Assembly: GCA_946061355.1 (NCBI GenBank)
Contig: CAMGRE010000003.1
Span: 1 to 32,309 of the forward strand
Direction: 5' to 3'
DNA length: 32,309 nucleotides
From: an uncultured bacterium
GTDB taxonomy: Bacteria; Bacillota; Clostridia; Lachnospirales; Lachnospiraceae
Shown here: positions 7,423 through 16,075 of the stretch, one piece after another
Layout of the letters: each line of letters begins with the position of its first letter
Position numbering within the stretch: the stretch's first letter is position 1
Notes under the pieces: model-generated
Databases searched by the model: none
Told to the model about the DNA's origin: nothing
What the model saw: only the letters and a program-made list of their open reading frames with translations
Program-made: the position numbers and the translations under genes

Positions 7423-8397
7423 ATGGAAAATAGATTGACGAGCAGAATCATTGGGACAGGAAGCTGCCTTCCGGAGAATGTCGTGACAAATGACGATCTG
7501 TCAAAGATCATGGACACATCCGATGAGTGGATTTCCAGCAGAACCGGTATCCGCAAACGCCATCTGGTTAAGGAGGAAACGACTGCGGGAATGTCCATTG
7601 AGGCCGGAAAGCGTGCACTGCAGCAGGCGGGCGTATCGCCGGAGGAATTGGATCTGATCGTGGTGGGTACCTTGACGGGAGACTATATCACACCGTCTAC
7701 GGCCTGTGAGGTACAGGCAGGGCTGGGGGCGATAAATGCCACAGCCTTTGACATCAATGCAGCATGTTCCGGATTCATTTTCGGGCTGCAGACAGTGAAC
7801 GCCTATATAAGCGCAGGCATGTGCAAAACGGCACTCGTGATCGGTGCCGAGACGTTGTCCAAGATTGTGGACTGGAATGACAGAAGCACCTGTGTGCTAT
7901 TTGGAGATGGTGCCGGTGCAGCGGTTGTTAAGGCAGATACTATGGGTGTTCTCGCCTGCGATCACGGTTCTGACGGAGCAAAAGGCATGTATCTGGCGGG
8001 ACTTAACAGAACGAACAACAATCCCCTGATCCAGACAGACAAAGCGTTGCAGTATGTCCAGATGGACGGGCAGGAAGTTTACAAATTTGCAGTGTCCACT
8101 GTTCCGGCTTCTATTCAGAAGGTCCTGGATCAGGCGGGACTCGCGCCGGAGGATATTAAGTATTATGTGCTGCACCAGGCAAACTTACGTATCCTGCAGT
8201 CTGTGGCGAAGCGCCTGAAGGTTCCGATGGACAGATTTCCCATCAGTCTGGATCACTGCGGAAACATTTCCGCGGGAAGTGTTCCGATTCTGTTGGATGA
8301 AGTGAATCAGAAGGGTATGCTTCAGAAGGGCGATAAGATTATCATGTCCGGATTCGGCGGCGGCCTTACCTGGGGAACCTGCCTGATTGAGTGGTAA
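7423..8397 (+). CDS. fabH: 3-oxoacyl-ACP synthase III (initiating ketosynthase)
   Basis: FabH starts fatty acid synthesis by condensing a short acyl-CoA with malonyl-ACP. The 324-aa protein has the Cys-His-Asn triad of KAS III: Cys115 in INAACSGFIFGL, His251 in VLHQANLRI and Asn281 in CGNISAGSVPILL. The C-terminal GFGGGLTWGTCLIEW is also typical. Purine-rich GGAGACAGGAGA precedes the ATG. The 82-base gap from the previous gene is larger than others in the operon and holds only a weak promoter-like pair (TTGAAC at 7368, TAAGAT at 7389), so fabH is probably co-transcribed. Its last position is unusual, since fabH usually leads fab operons in Firmicutes. Confidence 0.95.
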   Translation: MENRLTSRIIGTGSCLPENVVTNDDLSKIMDTSDEWISSRTGIRKRHLVKEETTAGMSIEAGKRALQQAGVSPEELDLIVVGTLTGDYITPSTACEVQAGLGAINATAFDINAACSGFIFGLQTVNAYISAGMCKTALVIGAETLSKIVDWNDRSTCVLFGDGAGAAVVKADTMGVLACDHGSDGAKGMYLAGLNRTNNNPLIQTDKALQYVQMDGQEVYKFAVSTVPASIQKVLDQAGLAPEDIKYYVLHQANLRILQSVAKRLKVPMDRFPISLDHCGNISAGSVPILLDEVNQKGMLQKGDKIIMSGFGGGLTWGTCLIEW

Positions 8398-8430
8398 AAG
8401 AACGCATTTTACATATTGAGAAAAAACGTC

Positions 8431-8461
8431 TTGTAATTTGCGGAAAACATGATATTATAAT
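8431..8461 (+). promoter_or_regulatory. Probable sigma-A promoter for the amino acid transporter operon
   Basis: TTGTAA (8431-8436) is followed by TATTAT at 8453-8458 (16-base spacer) or TATAAT at 8456-8461 (19-base spacer). The region is AT-rich and about 50 bases before the binding-protein ATG. No terminator is seen between fabH and this promoter, so some read-through from the fab operon is possible. Confidence 0.55.
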
Positions 8462-8512
8462 TATTTGATATATAAATGTATAAATATGCAGTTAAAACAG
8501 GAGGAGATTATT

Positions 8513-9388
8513 ATGAAGAAATTAGCAGCAGTACTGATGACAGTCTGTGTTGCAGCTTCTCTCATGGCATGCGGAAGCAGTGCTCCGGCAGAGACCGCAG
8601 CACCGGCTACAGAGGCAGCTGAGGCGGAAGCACCTGCAGCAGAAGAGAGCACAGAGGAAGCTGGGTCAGCAATTCCCAATACCGTAAATTCCCTTGAGGA
8701 TCTTCCGGGTAAGACCATCGGCGTACAGCTCGGCACAACAGGTGATATTTATGCAAGTGATTATGAGGCTGAAGGTTCTACCATCGAGCGTTTCAACAAG
8801 GCAGCCGATGCCGTACAGGCACTGAAGCTTGGAAAGGTTGACTGTGTCATCATCGACGGACAGCCTGCAGAGGAATTTGTGGCAGTAAATGATGACCTGA
8901 AGATCCTGGATGAAGATTTCGCATTGGAAGATTATGCGATCTGTGTGTCTAAGGATAAGCCGGAGCTTACCAAGGCAATGAATGAGGCTATGGCAGAGCT
9001 GAAGGCAGACGGTGTGTTTGATCAGATCGTGGCAAATTACATCGGCGATGATACAAAGGGAACTTGCCCTTATGAGACACCTGAAGGAACAGAGTATCCG
9101 AACGGCAAACTTGTCATGGCTACCAACGCAGCATTCCCGCCTTATGAGTATATGGAGGGAGATAAAATCGTAGGTATCGATGCCGAGATGGCAAAGGCAA
9201 TCTGCGACAAGATGGGCTATGAGCTTCAGATTGATGATATGGAGTTTGATTCTATCATCGCTGCAGTTCAGTCCGGAAAGGCTGATTTCGGTGCAGCCGG
9301 TATGACAGTGACAGAGGACAGACTGCTCAGCATCGACTTTACAGATTCTTATGCAACAGCAACACAGGTTGTTATTGTCAGAAAATAA
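8513..9388 (+). CDS. Circularly permuted family-3 amino acid-binding lipoprotein
   Basis: This is the extracellular substrate-binding protein of a polar amino acid ABC transporter. The 291-aa precursor has a lipoprotein signal with lipobox LMAC (Cys20) and an Ala/Glu/Pro-rich tether to about residue 57. The folded part is in the reverse of the normal family order: residues 59-180 match lobe 2 and the C-terminal helices (SLEDLPGKTIGVQLGTTGD through ADGVFDQIVANYI), then a short linker, then 198-291 match the usual N-terminal lobe 1 (KLVMATNAAFPPYEYMEG, MEFDSIIAAVQSGKADFG, ending DSYATATQVVIVRK). All parts of one domain are present once. The start at 8513 follows AGGAGGAG. Permease and ATPase genes follow, after a terminator; the asparaginase gene further on hints at asparagine, but the ligand is not shown. 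Confidence 0.93.
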   Translation: MKKLAAVLMTVCVAASLMACGSSAPAETAAPATEAAEAEAPAAEESTEEAGSAIPNTVNSLEDLPGKTIGVQLGTTGDIYASDYEAEGSTIERFNKAADAVQALKLGKVDCVIIDGQPAEEFVAVNDDLKILDEDFALEDYAICVSKDKPELTKAMNEAMAELKADGVFDQIVANYIGDDTKGTCPYETPEGTEYPNGKLVMATNAAFPPYEYMEGDKIVGIDAEMAKAICDKMGYELQIDDMEFDSIIAAVQSGKADFGAAGMTVTEDRLLSIDFTDSYATATQVVIVRK

Positions 9389-9420
9389 ATTGTCGATTAT
9401 AATAGTATAAGTTACAGGCA

Positions 9421-9454
9421 AACGGGTCGTTACGTGTGTGACGGCCCGTTTTTT
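9421..9454 (+). terminator. Intrinsic terminator after the binding-protein gene
   Basis: AACGGGTCGTT (9421-9431) pairs with GACGGCCCGTT (9440-9450), 11 bp including two G-T wobbles, with an 8-base loop and a T run to 9454. It sits between the binding-protein and permease genes, so partial read-through would give more binding protein than permease. Confidence 0.85.
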
Positions 9455-9481
9455 AAACAGTGATACCGGGAGGGATCTTTC

Positions 9482-10171
9482 GTGGACGATTTCAAAATGC
9501 GGTTTTATGTGAATTTTATTAAGGATGACAGGTACATGTATCTGGTCAAAGGTCTGCAGAATACTTTGATCATTACTTTTTTTTCCGCGCTGCTGGGTAT
9601 CCTGCTCGGATTTCTTGTTGCCATCATCCGTTCCACTTATGAAAAGACGGGTAAGTGCAAAATTTTAAATGCTGTTTGTAAGGTGTATCTGACGGTAATC
9701 CGCGGCACGCCCATGATGGTTCAGCTCCTGATCATGTGTTATGTGGTGTTTGGAAGCTATAATCTGAATAAGATCGTTGTTGCATTTCTTGCGTTTGGCT
9801 TTAATTCCGGCGCTTATGTGGCAGAGATCGTCCGTTCCGGTATCATGTCCATCGATCCCGGCCAGATGGAGGCAGGACGGAGTCTTGGCTTCAGCTATGG
9901 AAAAACGATGTGGTATATTATTCTGCCCCAGGCATTTAAGAATATCCTTCCGGCGCTGGCAAATGAGTTTATTGTGCTTTTGAAGGAGACTTCGGTCTGT
10001 GGATACATCGGTCTGATGGATCTGACCAGAGGCGGAGATATTATCAGAAGCCGTACATACGAGGCATTTTTACCTTTGATTGCGGTTGCACTCATTTATC
10101 TGGTGATCGTAATGATTCTGACAAATCTGGTGGGAAGGCTGGAAAGGAGGCTGCGTACAAGTGAACGATAG
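9482..10171 (+). CDS. Amino acid ABC transporter permease
   Basis: This is the inner-membrane permease (HisM/GlnP type) of the polar amino acid uptake transporter. The 229-aa protein has about five hydrophobic segments, beginning with [27 protein letters not shown], and the cytoplasmic EAA loop that contacts the ATPase ([27 protein letters not shown] region). The motif [11 protein letters not shown] is typical of the family. It uses a GTG start with GGGAGG in front. Its end overlaps the start of the ATPase gene by 11 bases. Only one permease gene is present, so it should form a homodimer. Confidence 0.92.
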   Translation: MDDFKMRFYVNFIKDDRYMYLVKGLQNTLIITFFSALLGILLGFLVAIIRSTYEKTGKCKILNAVCKVYLTVIRGTPMMVQLLIMCYVVFGSYNLNKIVVAFLAFGFNSGAYVAEIVRSGIMSIDPGQMEAGRSLGFSYGKTMWYIILPQAFKNILPALANEFIVLLKETSVCGYIGLMDLTRGGDIIRSRTYEAFLPLIAVALIYLVIVMILTNLVGRLERRLRTSER

Positions 10172-10904
10172 AGGAGATGTATTATTCAAAGTAGAGGGCT
10201 TGTGCAAATCCTTCGGCAGCAACCTTGTGCTCGATCATATCAGTACAGAGATTAAGAGCGGGGAGGTTGTGGTGATTGTCGGTCCCTCCGGTTCCGGGAA
10301 ATCCACATTCTTAAGATCCCTGAACCTGCTGGAGATGCCCACAGGCGGGCAGATCCTGTTTGAAGGGCAGAATATTACGGATAAGAAGACGGATATTGAT
10401 GCCTACAGACAGAAGATCGGTATGGTGTTCCAGCATTTTAACCTGTTCCCACACAAGACGATTCTGGAGAACCTGACGCTTGCACCGATCAAGCTGTTGA
10501 AAAAATCAAAAGTTGAAGCTGATAAGGAAGCAATGGAACTTCTGAAGAGAGTAGGACTTGAGGAAAAGGCTTCAGCGTATCCTTCACAGTTGTCAGGAGG
10601 GCAGAAGCAGCGCATTGCTATTGTGCGTTCTCTTGCCATGCATCCCGAGGTGATGCTGTTTGATGAACCGACTTCGGCACTGGATCCGGAGATGGTAGGA
10701 GAAGTGTTGAATGTTATGACGGATCTTGCCAAAGACGGAATGACAATGGTCATTGTTACCCATGAGATGGGATTTGCGAAGGAAGTGGGAACCAGAGTGC
10801 TCTTTATTGATGAGGGACAGATCAAGGAGGAGAACACGCCGAAAGAGTTCTTTGAGAATCCGCAGAATCCCAGATTAAAAGAGTTCCTTTCAAAAATCCT
10901 GTAG
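10161..10904 (+). CDS. Amino acid ABC transporter ATPase
   Basis: This cytoplasmic ATPase (GlnQ/HisP type) powers the transporter. The 247-aa protein has Walker [10 protein letters not shown] at residues 41-49, Q-loop [10 protein letters not shown] near 88-97, signature LSGGQKQR at 143-150, Walker [14 protein letters not shown] at 163-175 and the switch histidine in VTHEMGFA. The usual IARAL after the signature is IVRSL here, a mild change. The GTG at 10161 has a strong AAAGGAGG in front and overlaps the permease gene, so translation is coupled. The asparaginase gene follows within 30 bases. Confidence 0.93.
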   Translation: MNDRGDVLFKVEGLCKSFGSNLVLDHISTEIKSGEVVVIVGPSGSGKSTFLRSLNLLEMPTGGQILFEGQNITDKKTDIDAYRQKIGMVFQHFNLFPHKTILENLTLAPIKLLKKSKVEADKEAMELLKRVGLEEKASAYPSQLSGGQKQRIAIVRSLAMHPEVMLFDEPTSALDPEMVGEVLNVMTDLAKDGMTMVIVTHEMGFAKEVGTRVLFIDEGQIKEENTPKEFFENPQNPRLKEFLSKIL

Positions 10905-10933
10905 TGTTTGATACAGATGACGGGAGAACTGTT

Positions 10934-11938
10934 ATGACAAAAAGAAATCTGCTGCTTGTCTTTACAGGCGGAACCATTGCATCTGTCCAGACGGAAAACG
11001 GACTGAGACCGGTGCTTGATGCAGAGGAGATGTTGAGATATCTTCCGGAGATCCCGGAAGATATTTGTCTTTCTTCTGTTCAGATCTGCAATATTGACAG
11101 TACCAATATGACGTATCGGGAATGGCTTAAGATTGCTGCAGCGATAGAGGAGAATTACCAGAAATATGACGGATTTGTCATATGCCATGGGACGGATACC
11201 ATGGCATACACGGCAGCAGCACTGTCTTATCTGATACAAAATTCCAAAAAGCCTATCGTGCTGACGGGTGCACAGGAGCCGATCCAACAGGAGATCACAG
11301 ATGCAAAAAAGAACCTGATGGACAGCATTCATTATGCGGAGGATCCGGAATCCTGTGGTGTCCAGATTGTCTTTAACGGCAAGGCAATCGCAGGAACAAG
11401 GGCGAAAAAGACAAAGAGTTCCAGCTACAGCGCTTTTTCCAGCATCAACTTTCCGGAGATTGCAACAATACGCCATGGAAAGATCATCAGATATATCACA
11501 CAGCAGATACAGGGGGAAGTTACTTTTTACCATCAGATGAATCCCCGGGTATTTGCGTGGAAAATGACACCGGGTGTGACATCAGAGGTATTATTGCCCA
11601 TCCTGCATGCGTATGATGCGGTGATTATAGAGAGCTTTGGCGTGGGAGGTATCCCGAACAGTCTTGTGGATGATCTTCTGTCCTTTATGAAGACCGATGA
11701 AGCAAAAGACAAAATATTGATTATGACGACACAGGTAACGTATGAGGGAAGCCATATGTCCACCTACGAGGTGGGAAAGCGTATGGAAAATTATTTTCCG
11801 TTTCTTGAAGGATTTGACATGACCTTTGAGGCTGTGCTGGCAAAGACGATGTGGCTTCTGGGGCAGGGCGGAATGAACCGTGAGAAATTCCGGGAACTGT
11901 TTTACCAAAAAATCGCGTATGATATTCTGTGGAACTGA
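10934..11938 (+). CDS. ansA: L-asparaginase, type I-like
   Basis: L-asparaginase hydrolyses asparagine to aspartate and ammonia. The 334-aa protein has both threonine motifs of the bacterial family: TGGTIAS with the nucleophile Thr14 (its N-terminal position is typical) and CHGTDTMAYTA with Thr87-Asp88, plus the substrate-binding DST-type segment IDSTNMT around 54-60. It has no signal peptide, which fits a cytoplasmic enzyme. The ATG at 10934 follows GGGAG; a GTG at 10904 in the same frame would overlap the ATPase stop and lacks a good ribosome site. Being last in an amino acid transporter operon suggests the imported amino acid may be asparagine (inference). Glutaminase side activity cannot be judged. 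Confidence 0.9.
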   Translation: MTKRNLLLVFTGGTIASVQTENGLRPVLDAEEMLRYLPEIPEDICLSSVQICNIDSTNMTYREWLKIAAAIEENYQKYDGFVICHGTDTMAYTAAALSYLIQNSKKPIVLTGAQEPIQQEITDAKKNLMDSIHYAEDPESCGVQIVFNGKAIAGTRAKKTKSSSYSAFSSINFPEIATIRHGKIIRYITQQIQGEVTFYHQMNPRVFAWKMTPGVTSEVLLPILHAYDAVIIESFGVGGIPNSLVDDLLSFMKTDEAKDKILIMTTQVTYEGSHMSTYEVGKRMENYFPFLEGFDMTFEAVLAKTMWLLGQGGMNREKFRELFYQKIAYDILWN

Positions 11939-12011
11939 TGAGAAATGGCAATATCCCGTATAAAGCGGACTGCAGGGGCATATGGATATAAAAAAGCGTT
12001 GAGGCGGATTT

Positions 12012-12644
12012 ATGCTCAATTATATATGGGGAGCCATGATCCTCATCGGGGTGCTGTACGGATCTTTCTCCGGGAATATGGAGGCAGTGACGAATGCGGC
12101 ATTTGACTCTGCCAGAGAAGCGGTGAACCTGTGCATTACCATGATGGGTGTGATGGCGTTGTGGATGGGACTTATGGAGATCGCGGAGAAGTCGGGAGTC
12201 ATAGCCAGACTCACGAAGGGGATCAACCCCTTTATTTCTTTCATGTTTCCGGATATTCCGAAGAATCATCCTGCGAGGAGATATATCTCTACCAATATCA
12301 TTGCGAATGTGCTGGGACTTGGCTGGGCATGCACACCTGCGGGGCTTAAGGCCATGGAGGCGCTTGCCGATCTGGAGAGAGAGCGGGGAAATCCGGATTA
12401 CACTGTGACGGAGAGCGGAAACCATCATCCGGTACAGGGAAAGGGTGTGCGGGTAGCGAGCAGGGAGATGTGCGTGTTCCTGATCCTGAATATTTCCTCC
12501 CTGCAGTTAATCCCGGTCAACATGATCGCATACCGCAGCCAGTATGGCAGCGCCAATCCGGCAGTCATTATTGCACCGTCAATACTTGCCACCACTGTGA
12601 GCACGCTGGCGGCAGTGATATTCTGTAAATGTAAAAGGACGTGA
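12012..12644 (+). CDS. spmA: Spore maturation protein A
   Basis: SpmA is an integral membrane protein of the nucleoside-recognition (Gate) family. In Bacillus subtilis, SpmA and SpmB are needed for proper dehydration of the spore core. The 210-aa protein has several hydrophobic segments, the conserved MGVMALWMGLMEIAEKSG helix, an FPDIPKNHPARRYISTN loop and NVLGLGWACTPAGLKAMEAL. A polar insert around residues 120-145 precedes the last membrane segments. It starts 73 bases after the asparaginase gene with no terminator seen between. SpmB, usually the next gene, is about 3.5 kb downstream here. Sporulation-specific promoters were not identified. Confidence 0.9.
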   Translation: MLNYIWGAMILIGVLYGSFSGNMEAVTNAAFDSAREAVNLCITMMGVMALWMGLMEIAEKSGVIARLTKGINPFISFMFPDIPKNHPARRYISTNIIANVLGLGWACTPAGLKAMEALADLERERGNPDYTVTESGNHHPVQGKGVRVASREMCVFLILNISSLQLIPVNMIAYRSQYGSANPAVIIAPSILATTVSTLAAVIFCKCKRT

Positions 12645-12653
12645 GGACTAAGA

Positions 12654-13082
12654 ATGAAAAAGTACGAATCGATACGGCTTGTAAAGAGCGAGGATCTGAA
12701 TCACCATGGAACGTTATTTGCGGCGCGCGGGGCCGCGTGGCTGGTGGAGGCAGCGTTCACGGCGGCGGCATGCGCACAGGGGAATACTTCCCAGGTGGTG
12801 TGCCGCAATCTCCATGACATGGCGTTTACCCATCCGGTAAAACCGGGCGACATCCTGAATTTCACAGGCAGGATCGTCTATGCGGGCAAGACCAGTCTGG
12901 TCGTTCATGTAAAAGCGGTCAGTGTGATGACGGGAGAGCAGGCGATAGAAGGCTTTGCCACCTTTGTGACCGTGCAGGAGGGCATTGGTGGCAAGCTCGT
13001 ACATGGGATCGTGTTGGACAAGACCGAGGATGAAGAGGAACTCGGCCTGAGAGAGCGTGCACTGAAATATGTGAAGAAATGA
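12654..13082 (+). CDS. Acyl-CoA thioesterase, hotdog fold
   Basis: This 142-aa protein resembles the YciA/BACH class of single-hotdog acyl-CoA hydrolases. The family pattern D-x-N-x-x-G-T-x-x-A-x-x-x-x-x-W is seen as DLNHHGTLFAARGAAWL at about residues 15-31, with the candidate catalytic aspartate/asparagine there. It is followed by FTHPVKPGDILNFTGRIVYAGKTSLVVHVKA, the central strands of the fold. It starts 9 bases after spmA and the next gene starts within 20 bases, so these are one transcription unit. Substrate chain length cannot be told. Its presence in a sporulation-gene neighbourhood is unexplained. Confidence 0.85.
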   Translation: MKKYESIRLVKSEDLNHHGTLFAARGAAWLVEAAFTAAACAQGNTSQVVCRNLHDMAFTHPVKPGDILNFTGRIVYAGKTSLVVHVKAVSVMTGEQAIEGFATFVTVQEGIGGKLVHGIVLDKTEDEEELGLRERALKYVKK

Positions 13083-13101
13083 GAAAATGGAGAGCAATAT
13101 T

Positions 13102-14808
13102 ATGAACACAGCACAGCAGTTAAGGGACAATTTGAGAAGGATCGATCACAGGGGATATCCTGCCTATAAGGATCTGGCAGGAGTATATGAGTTCCAGGGA
13201 TATGTGTTTTCCATAGATCATGTGCAGGGTGATCCGTTTGCAGCACCCTCCAGAGTCAGCGTCCATGTGAGCAGTAAGATACATGGCTTCGGAAAAGAAT
13301 TGTATGATACAGAGGAGAAAAGGATTGCGCTGCAGGATCTGATCCTCAGGAGGTTTTCCAGGGAGGTTCAGGAGTTTACCTTTCAGGCAAAAGGTTCCGG
13401 CAAGAGCGGACTGATGTCGGTGAGCCGTCCGGGACAGGAAATGCTTGACCGGAGCGCGTGTCAGTTTGACAGAAAAAAGGATGAACTGATTCTGCGTATG
13501 GAGATCGGATTCCCTGCCAACGGGCGTTCGATCAATGCAAGAGAGCTTGAGAAGATCCTGTTTGATTTCCTTCCCGTCTGTGTGAAAAAGAGCTTATACA
13601 TTGGATCATATAAGCCGGAAACAATACAAAATGTACTGAATCTGGCGGAGGATCAGCGCGCGATACGGGATCAGCTCGAAAAAATGGGTCTGGCGGCGTT
13701 TGTGGCGAATGGAAGTATCTTACCAAGAGCGAACGGTATCTCGGACAAGCCCCTGCAGGGAGGGATTCCTTTCCGGTCTCCGGAGAGTCTTGAGGTGACA
13801 ATGACACTGCCTCACCTGGGGCAGGTTAAGGGAATGGGGGTCAAAAAAGGCGTCACGCTGATCGTGGGCGGCGGATATCACGGGAAATCCACGCTCCTGG
13901 AGGCACTGAAGCTTGGCGTCTACAACCATATCGTGGGAGATGGAAGAGAATATGTCATCACAGATGATACCGCAGTAAAGGTGCGCGCCGAGGATGGGCG
14001 CGGCATCAGGAAAGCGGACATTTCTCTTTTTATCAACAGTCTTCCGAACGGAAAGGATACCGTCTGCTTCGACACTGAGGACGCCAGCGGCAGTACCTCA
14101 CAGGCAGGCAATATCGTGGAGGCTGTCGAGGCAGGGAGCAGGACGCTTCTTCTAGATGAGGATACGAGTGCCGCCAATTTTATGATGAGAGATGAACTGA
14201 TGAAACGGGTGGTTCATGCCGAACTGGAACCGATCACGCCGTTTATCGACTGCGTCCGCGGGATGTATGAGGAGGGAGGCATCTCCACAATTCTGGTGGC
14301 GGGCAGCTGCGGCGCATATTTTCATCAGGCGGACACGATCATCCAGATGAAACAGTATGTGCCGGTAGATATCACGGAGGCAGCCAGGGCAGAGGCGGAG
14401 AATTTCCCGGAGAGCAAAGGAGCTGCCGTGCCTTACAGACAGCCATCTTTTGACAGAAGAGTCAAACCGGTGATTCCCTGGAAAAAATCAGAGCGCGGCG
14501 TGAAGTTAAAAGTCATGGGAACGGACGGTATTCTGCTTGATAAAGAGACGATAGATCTGCGGTATGTCGAGCAGCTGACAGACAGTGAACAGCTGTGTAT
14601 GCTGGGATATATGATGCGTCTGGCGGGAACTTCTCTTTTTGACGGGAAGCGGACGTTACAGCAGGTATTGGATGAATTTTACAGTCAGGTTGAGCGGGAC
14701 GGATTTGCGGCGGTCTGCAGGGGAAATGCCATGGTTTCCGGCCTCGCCATGGTGAGGAAACAGGAACTGTATGCCTGTGTCAACCGTTACAGGGGACTGA
14801 AAATGTAA
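13102..14808 (+). CDS. ABC-class P-loop ATPase of unknown function (COG3044 type)
   Basis: This 568-aa cytoplasmic protein matches the predicted ABC-class ATPases (PF09818/COG3044), whose role is not established. A large N-terminal region of about 250 residues with alpha/beta character precedes a Walker A variant GGGYHGKST at residues 256-264, a signature-like stretch around SGSTSQAGNIVEAVEAG at 329-345 and Walker B TLLLDEDTSA at 348-357. The N-terminal part also holds QAKGSGKSGLMS near 96-107, which looks like a P-loop but is not in the ATPase core. I chose the ATG at 13102 because GGAG lies nine bases before it; an ATG at 13087 would add five residues. The protein has no membrane segments, so it is not an ordinary transporter ATPase. 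It overlaps no gene but is tightly linked to the thioesterase. Confidence 0.82.
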   Translation: MNTAQQLRDNLRRIDHRGYPAYKDLAGVYEFQGYVFSIDHVQGDPFAAPSRVSVHVSSKIHGFGKELYDTEEKRIALQDLILRRFSREVQEFTFQAKGSGKSGLMSVSRPGQEMLDRSACQFDRKKDELILRMEIGFPANGRSINARELEKILFDFLPVCVKKSLYIGSYKPETIQNVLNLAEDQRAIRDQLEKMGLAAFVANGSILPRANGISDKPLQGGIPFRSPESLEVTMTLPHLGQVKGMGVKKGVTLIVGGGYHGKSTLLEALKLGVYNHIVGDGREYVITDDTAVKVRAEDGRGIRKADISLFINSLPNGKDTVCFDTEDASGSTSQAGNIVEAVEAGSRTLLLDEDTSAANFMMRDELMKRVVHAELEPITPFIDCVRGMYEEGGISTILVAGSCGAYFHQADTIIQMKQYVPVDITEAARAEAENFPESKGAAVPYRQPSFDRRVKPVIPWKKSERGVKLKVMGTDGILLDKETIDLRYVEQLTDSEQLCMLGYMMRLAGTSLFDGKRTLQQVLDEFYSQVERDGFAAVCRGNAMVSGLAMVRKQELYACVNRYRGLKM

Positions 14809-14875
14809 CGCAGGGATTCTTCTGCAAATGGAAGAATATGTTATAGAACTTTAATAAATTTTAAGGAAAAAACAG

Positions 14876-14904
14876 TTGGACAGAAGAAAAGAATGTAGTA
14901 TGAT
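14876..14904 (+). promoter_or_regulatory. Sigma-A promoter for the DUF3048 gene
   Basis: TTGGAC (14876-14881) and TATGAT (14899-14904) are separated by 17 bases, about 50 bases before the lipoprotein start. A weak hairpin (ATTCTTC/GAAGAAT, 14816-14837) without a T-tract lies between the ATPase gene and this promoter. Confidence 0.75.
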
Positions 14905-14954
14905 GAGGATAGGTTTTTAACCGAAATATGAAAGGAAAAAGGATACAGAAATTT

Positions 14955-16061
14955 ATGAAGAAAAGAGTATTAGCAGCATTCATGTGCACGCTTCTTGTGG
15001 TATCCATGGCAGCAGGCTGTGGAAAGAAGGAAGAGGCGAGTGACGCAAACGTTGTGGACATGATCAAAGAGGAGGCTCCGGAGGAAGAGGTAGCGGAAGA
15101 GACCGAGGAGGAAGAGGCCGAGGAGGAAAATCACGACGGACAGTATAGAAGCGAGATTACAAATGAGTGGATTGATGAGAGTCTGAGGGATCAGAGACCC
15201 ATCGCTGCCATGGTAGATAATGAGCTTACTGCACTTCCCCACTATGGTCTGTCCAAGGCAGATGTGGTGTATGAGCTGATGAACAGCACCAAGAATGGCA
15301 GGATCACCCGTCTGATGGCGATCGTGAAGGACTGGGGAAGCATTGAGCAGCTCGGAAGTATCCGAAGCGTGAGACCTACGAATATTATGCTGGCAGAAGA
15401 GTGGAATGCTGTGCTTTGCCATGACGGAGGACCGTTTTATATCGACCCTTATCTGGCAAATGATGCCTCCAATAACTTTAGCGGTGGTTTCTCCAGAGTC
15501 AACAACGGAAAGGCGAGGGAGTTTACCGAGTACATTATGGCAGGGGATCTCGACAAGAAGTTTGCGGATTCCAAGTATACAACAGAATACAACGATTATT
15601 ATGAAGGACCTCATTATCAGTTCGCGGAGGAGGAACAGGATCTCTCCGATGTATCAGGCGCAATCGATGCAACGGAGATCAAACTGCCGTTTGAGCACAA
15701 CAAGTCCATGCTCAAATACAACGAAGAGACACAGACGTATGATTACTACGATTACGGCGATCTTCATGTGGATCCCGGCAATGATAATGCACCGTTGACC
15801 TTCAAGAATGTGCTGATCCAGAATTGTACCTTCCATCAGTATGACGAGAACGGTTATCTGATCTACAACTGTATCGACAACGGTCGAGAAGGCTATTATA
15901 TAACGAATGGAAAAGCAATTCCGATCACTTGGATTAAGGCGAGCGAAAACGGACAGACGAAATATCTCGATGAAAATGGCGACGAGATCAAACTGAATAC
16001 AGGTAAGACTTATGTGACACTTGTTCCCGACGACAGCTGGGATCAGATGTCCATCAAATAA
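14955..16061 (+). CDS. DUF3048 domain lipoprotein (YerB-like)
   Basis: This 369-aa protein is a predicted lipoprotein of the DUF3048/YerB family, whose function is unknown. It has a positively charged start, a hydrophobic stretch and lipobox AAGC (Cys22). A very acidic tether, mostly Glu with Ala and Thr, spans about residues 36-56. The folded region starts near RPIAAMVDN and ALPHYGLSKADVVYE, and includes TRLMAIVKDW and LGSIRSVRPTNIMLAEEW, which are strong family signatures; the C-terminal half matches the second DUF3048 domain. The ATG at 14955 puts the start directly before the lysine-rich signal; an ATG at 14928 in frame has no ribosome site. The gene has its own promoter and lies just before spmB. 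Confidence 0.87.
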   Translation: MKKRVLAAFMCTLLVVSMAAGCGKKEEASDANVVDMIKEEAPEEEVAEETEEEEAEEENHDGQYRSEITNEWIDESLRDQRPIAAMVDNELTALPHYGLSKADVVYELMNSTKNGRITRLMAIVKDWGSIEQLGSIRSVRPTNIMLAEEWNAVLCHDGGPFYIDPYLANDASNNFSGGFSRVNNGKAREFTEYIMAGDLDKKFADSKYTTEYNDYYEGPHYQFAEEEQDLSDVSGAIDATEIKLPFEHNKSMLKYNEETQTYDYYDYGDLHVDPGNDNAPLTFKNVLIQNCTFHQYDENGYLIYNCIDNGREGYYITNGKAIPITWIKASENGQTKYLDENGDEIKLNTGKTYVTLVPDDSWDQMSIK

Positions 16062-16075
16062 AGAATCCGAAACAT

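Noticed and set aside
11939..12011. Terminator or sporulation promoter between the asparaginase gene and spmA
   Set aside because: No stem with a T-tract and no convincing sporulation sigma-factor boxes could be found.
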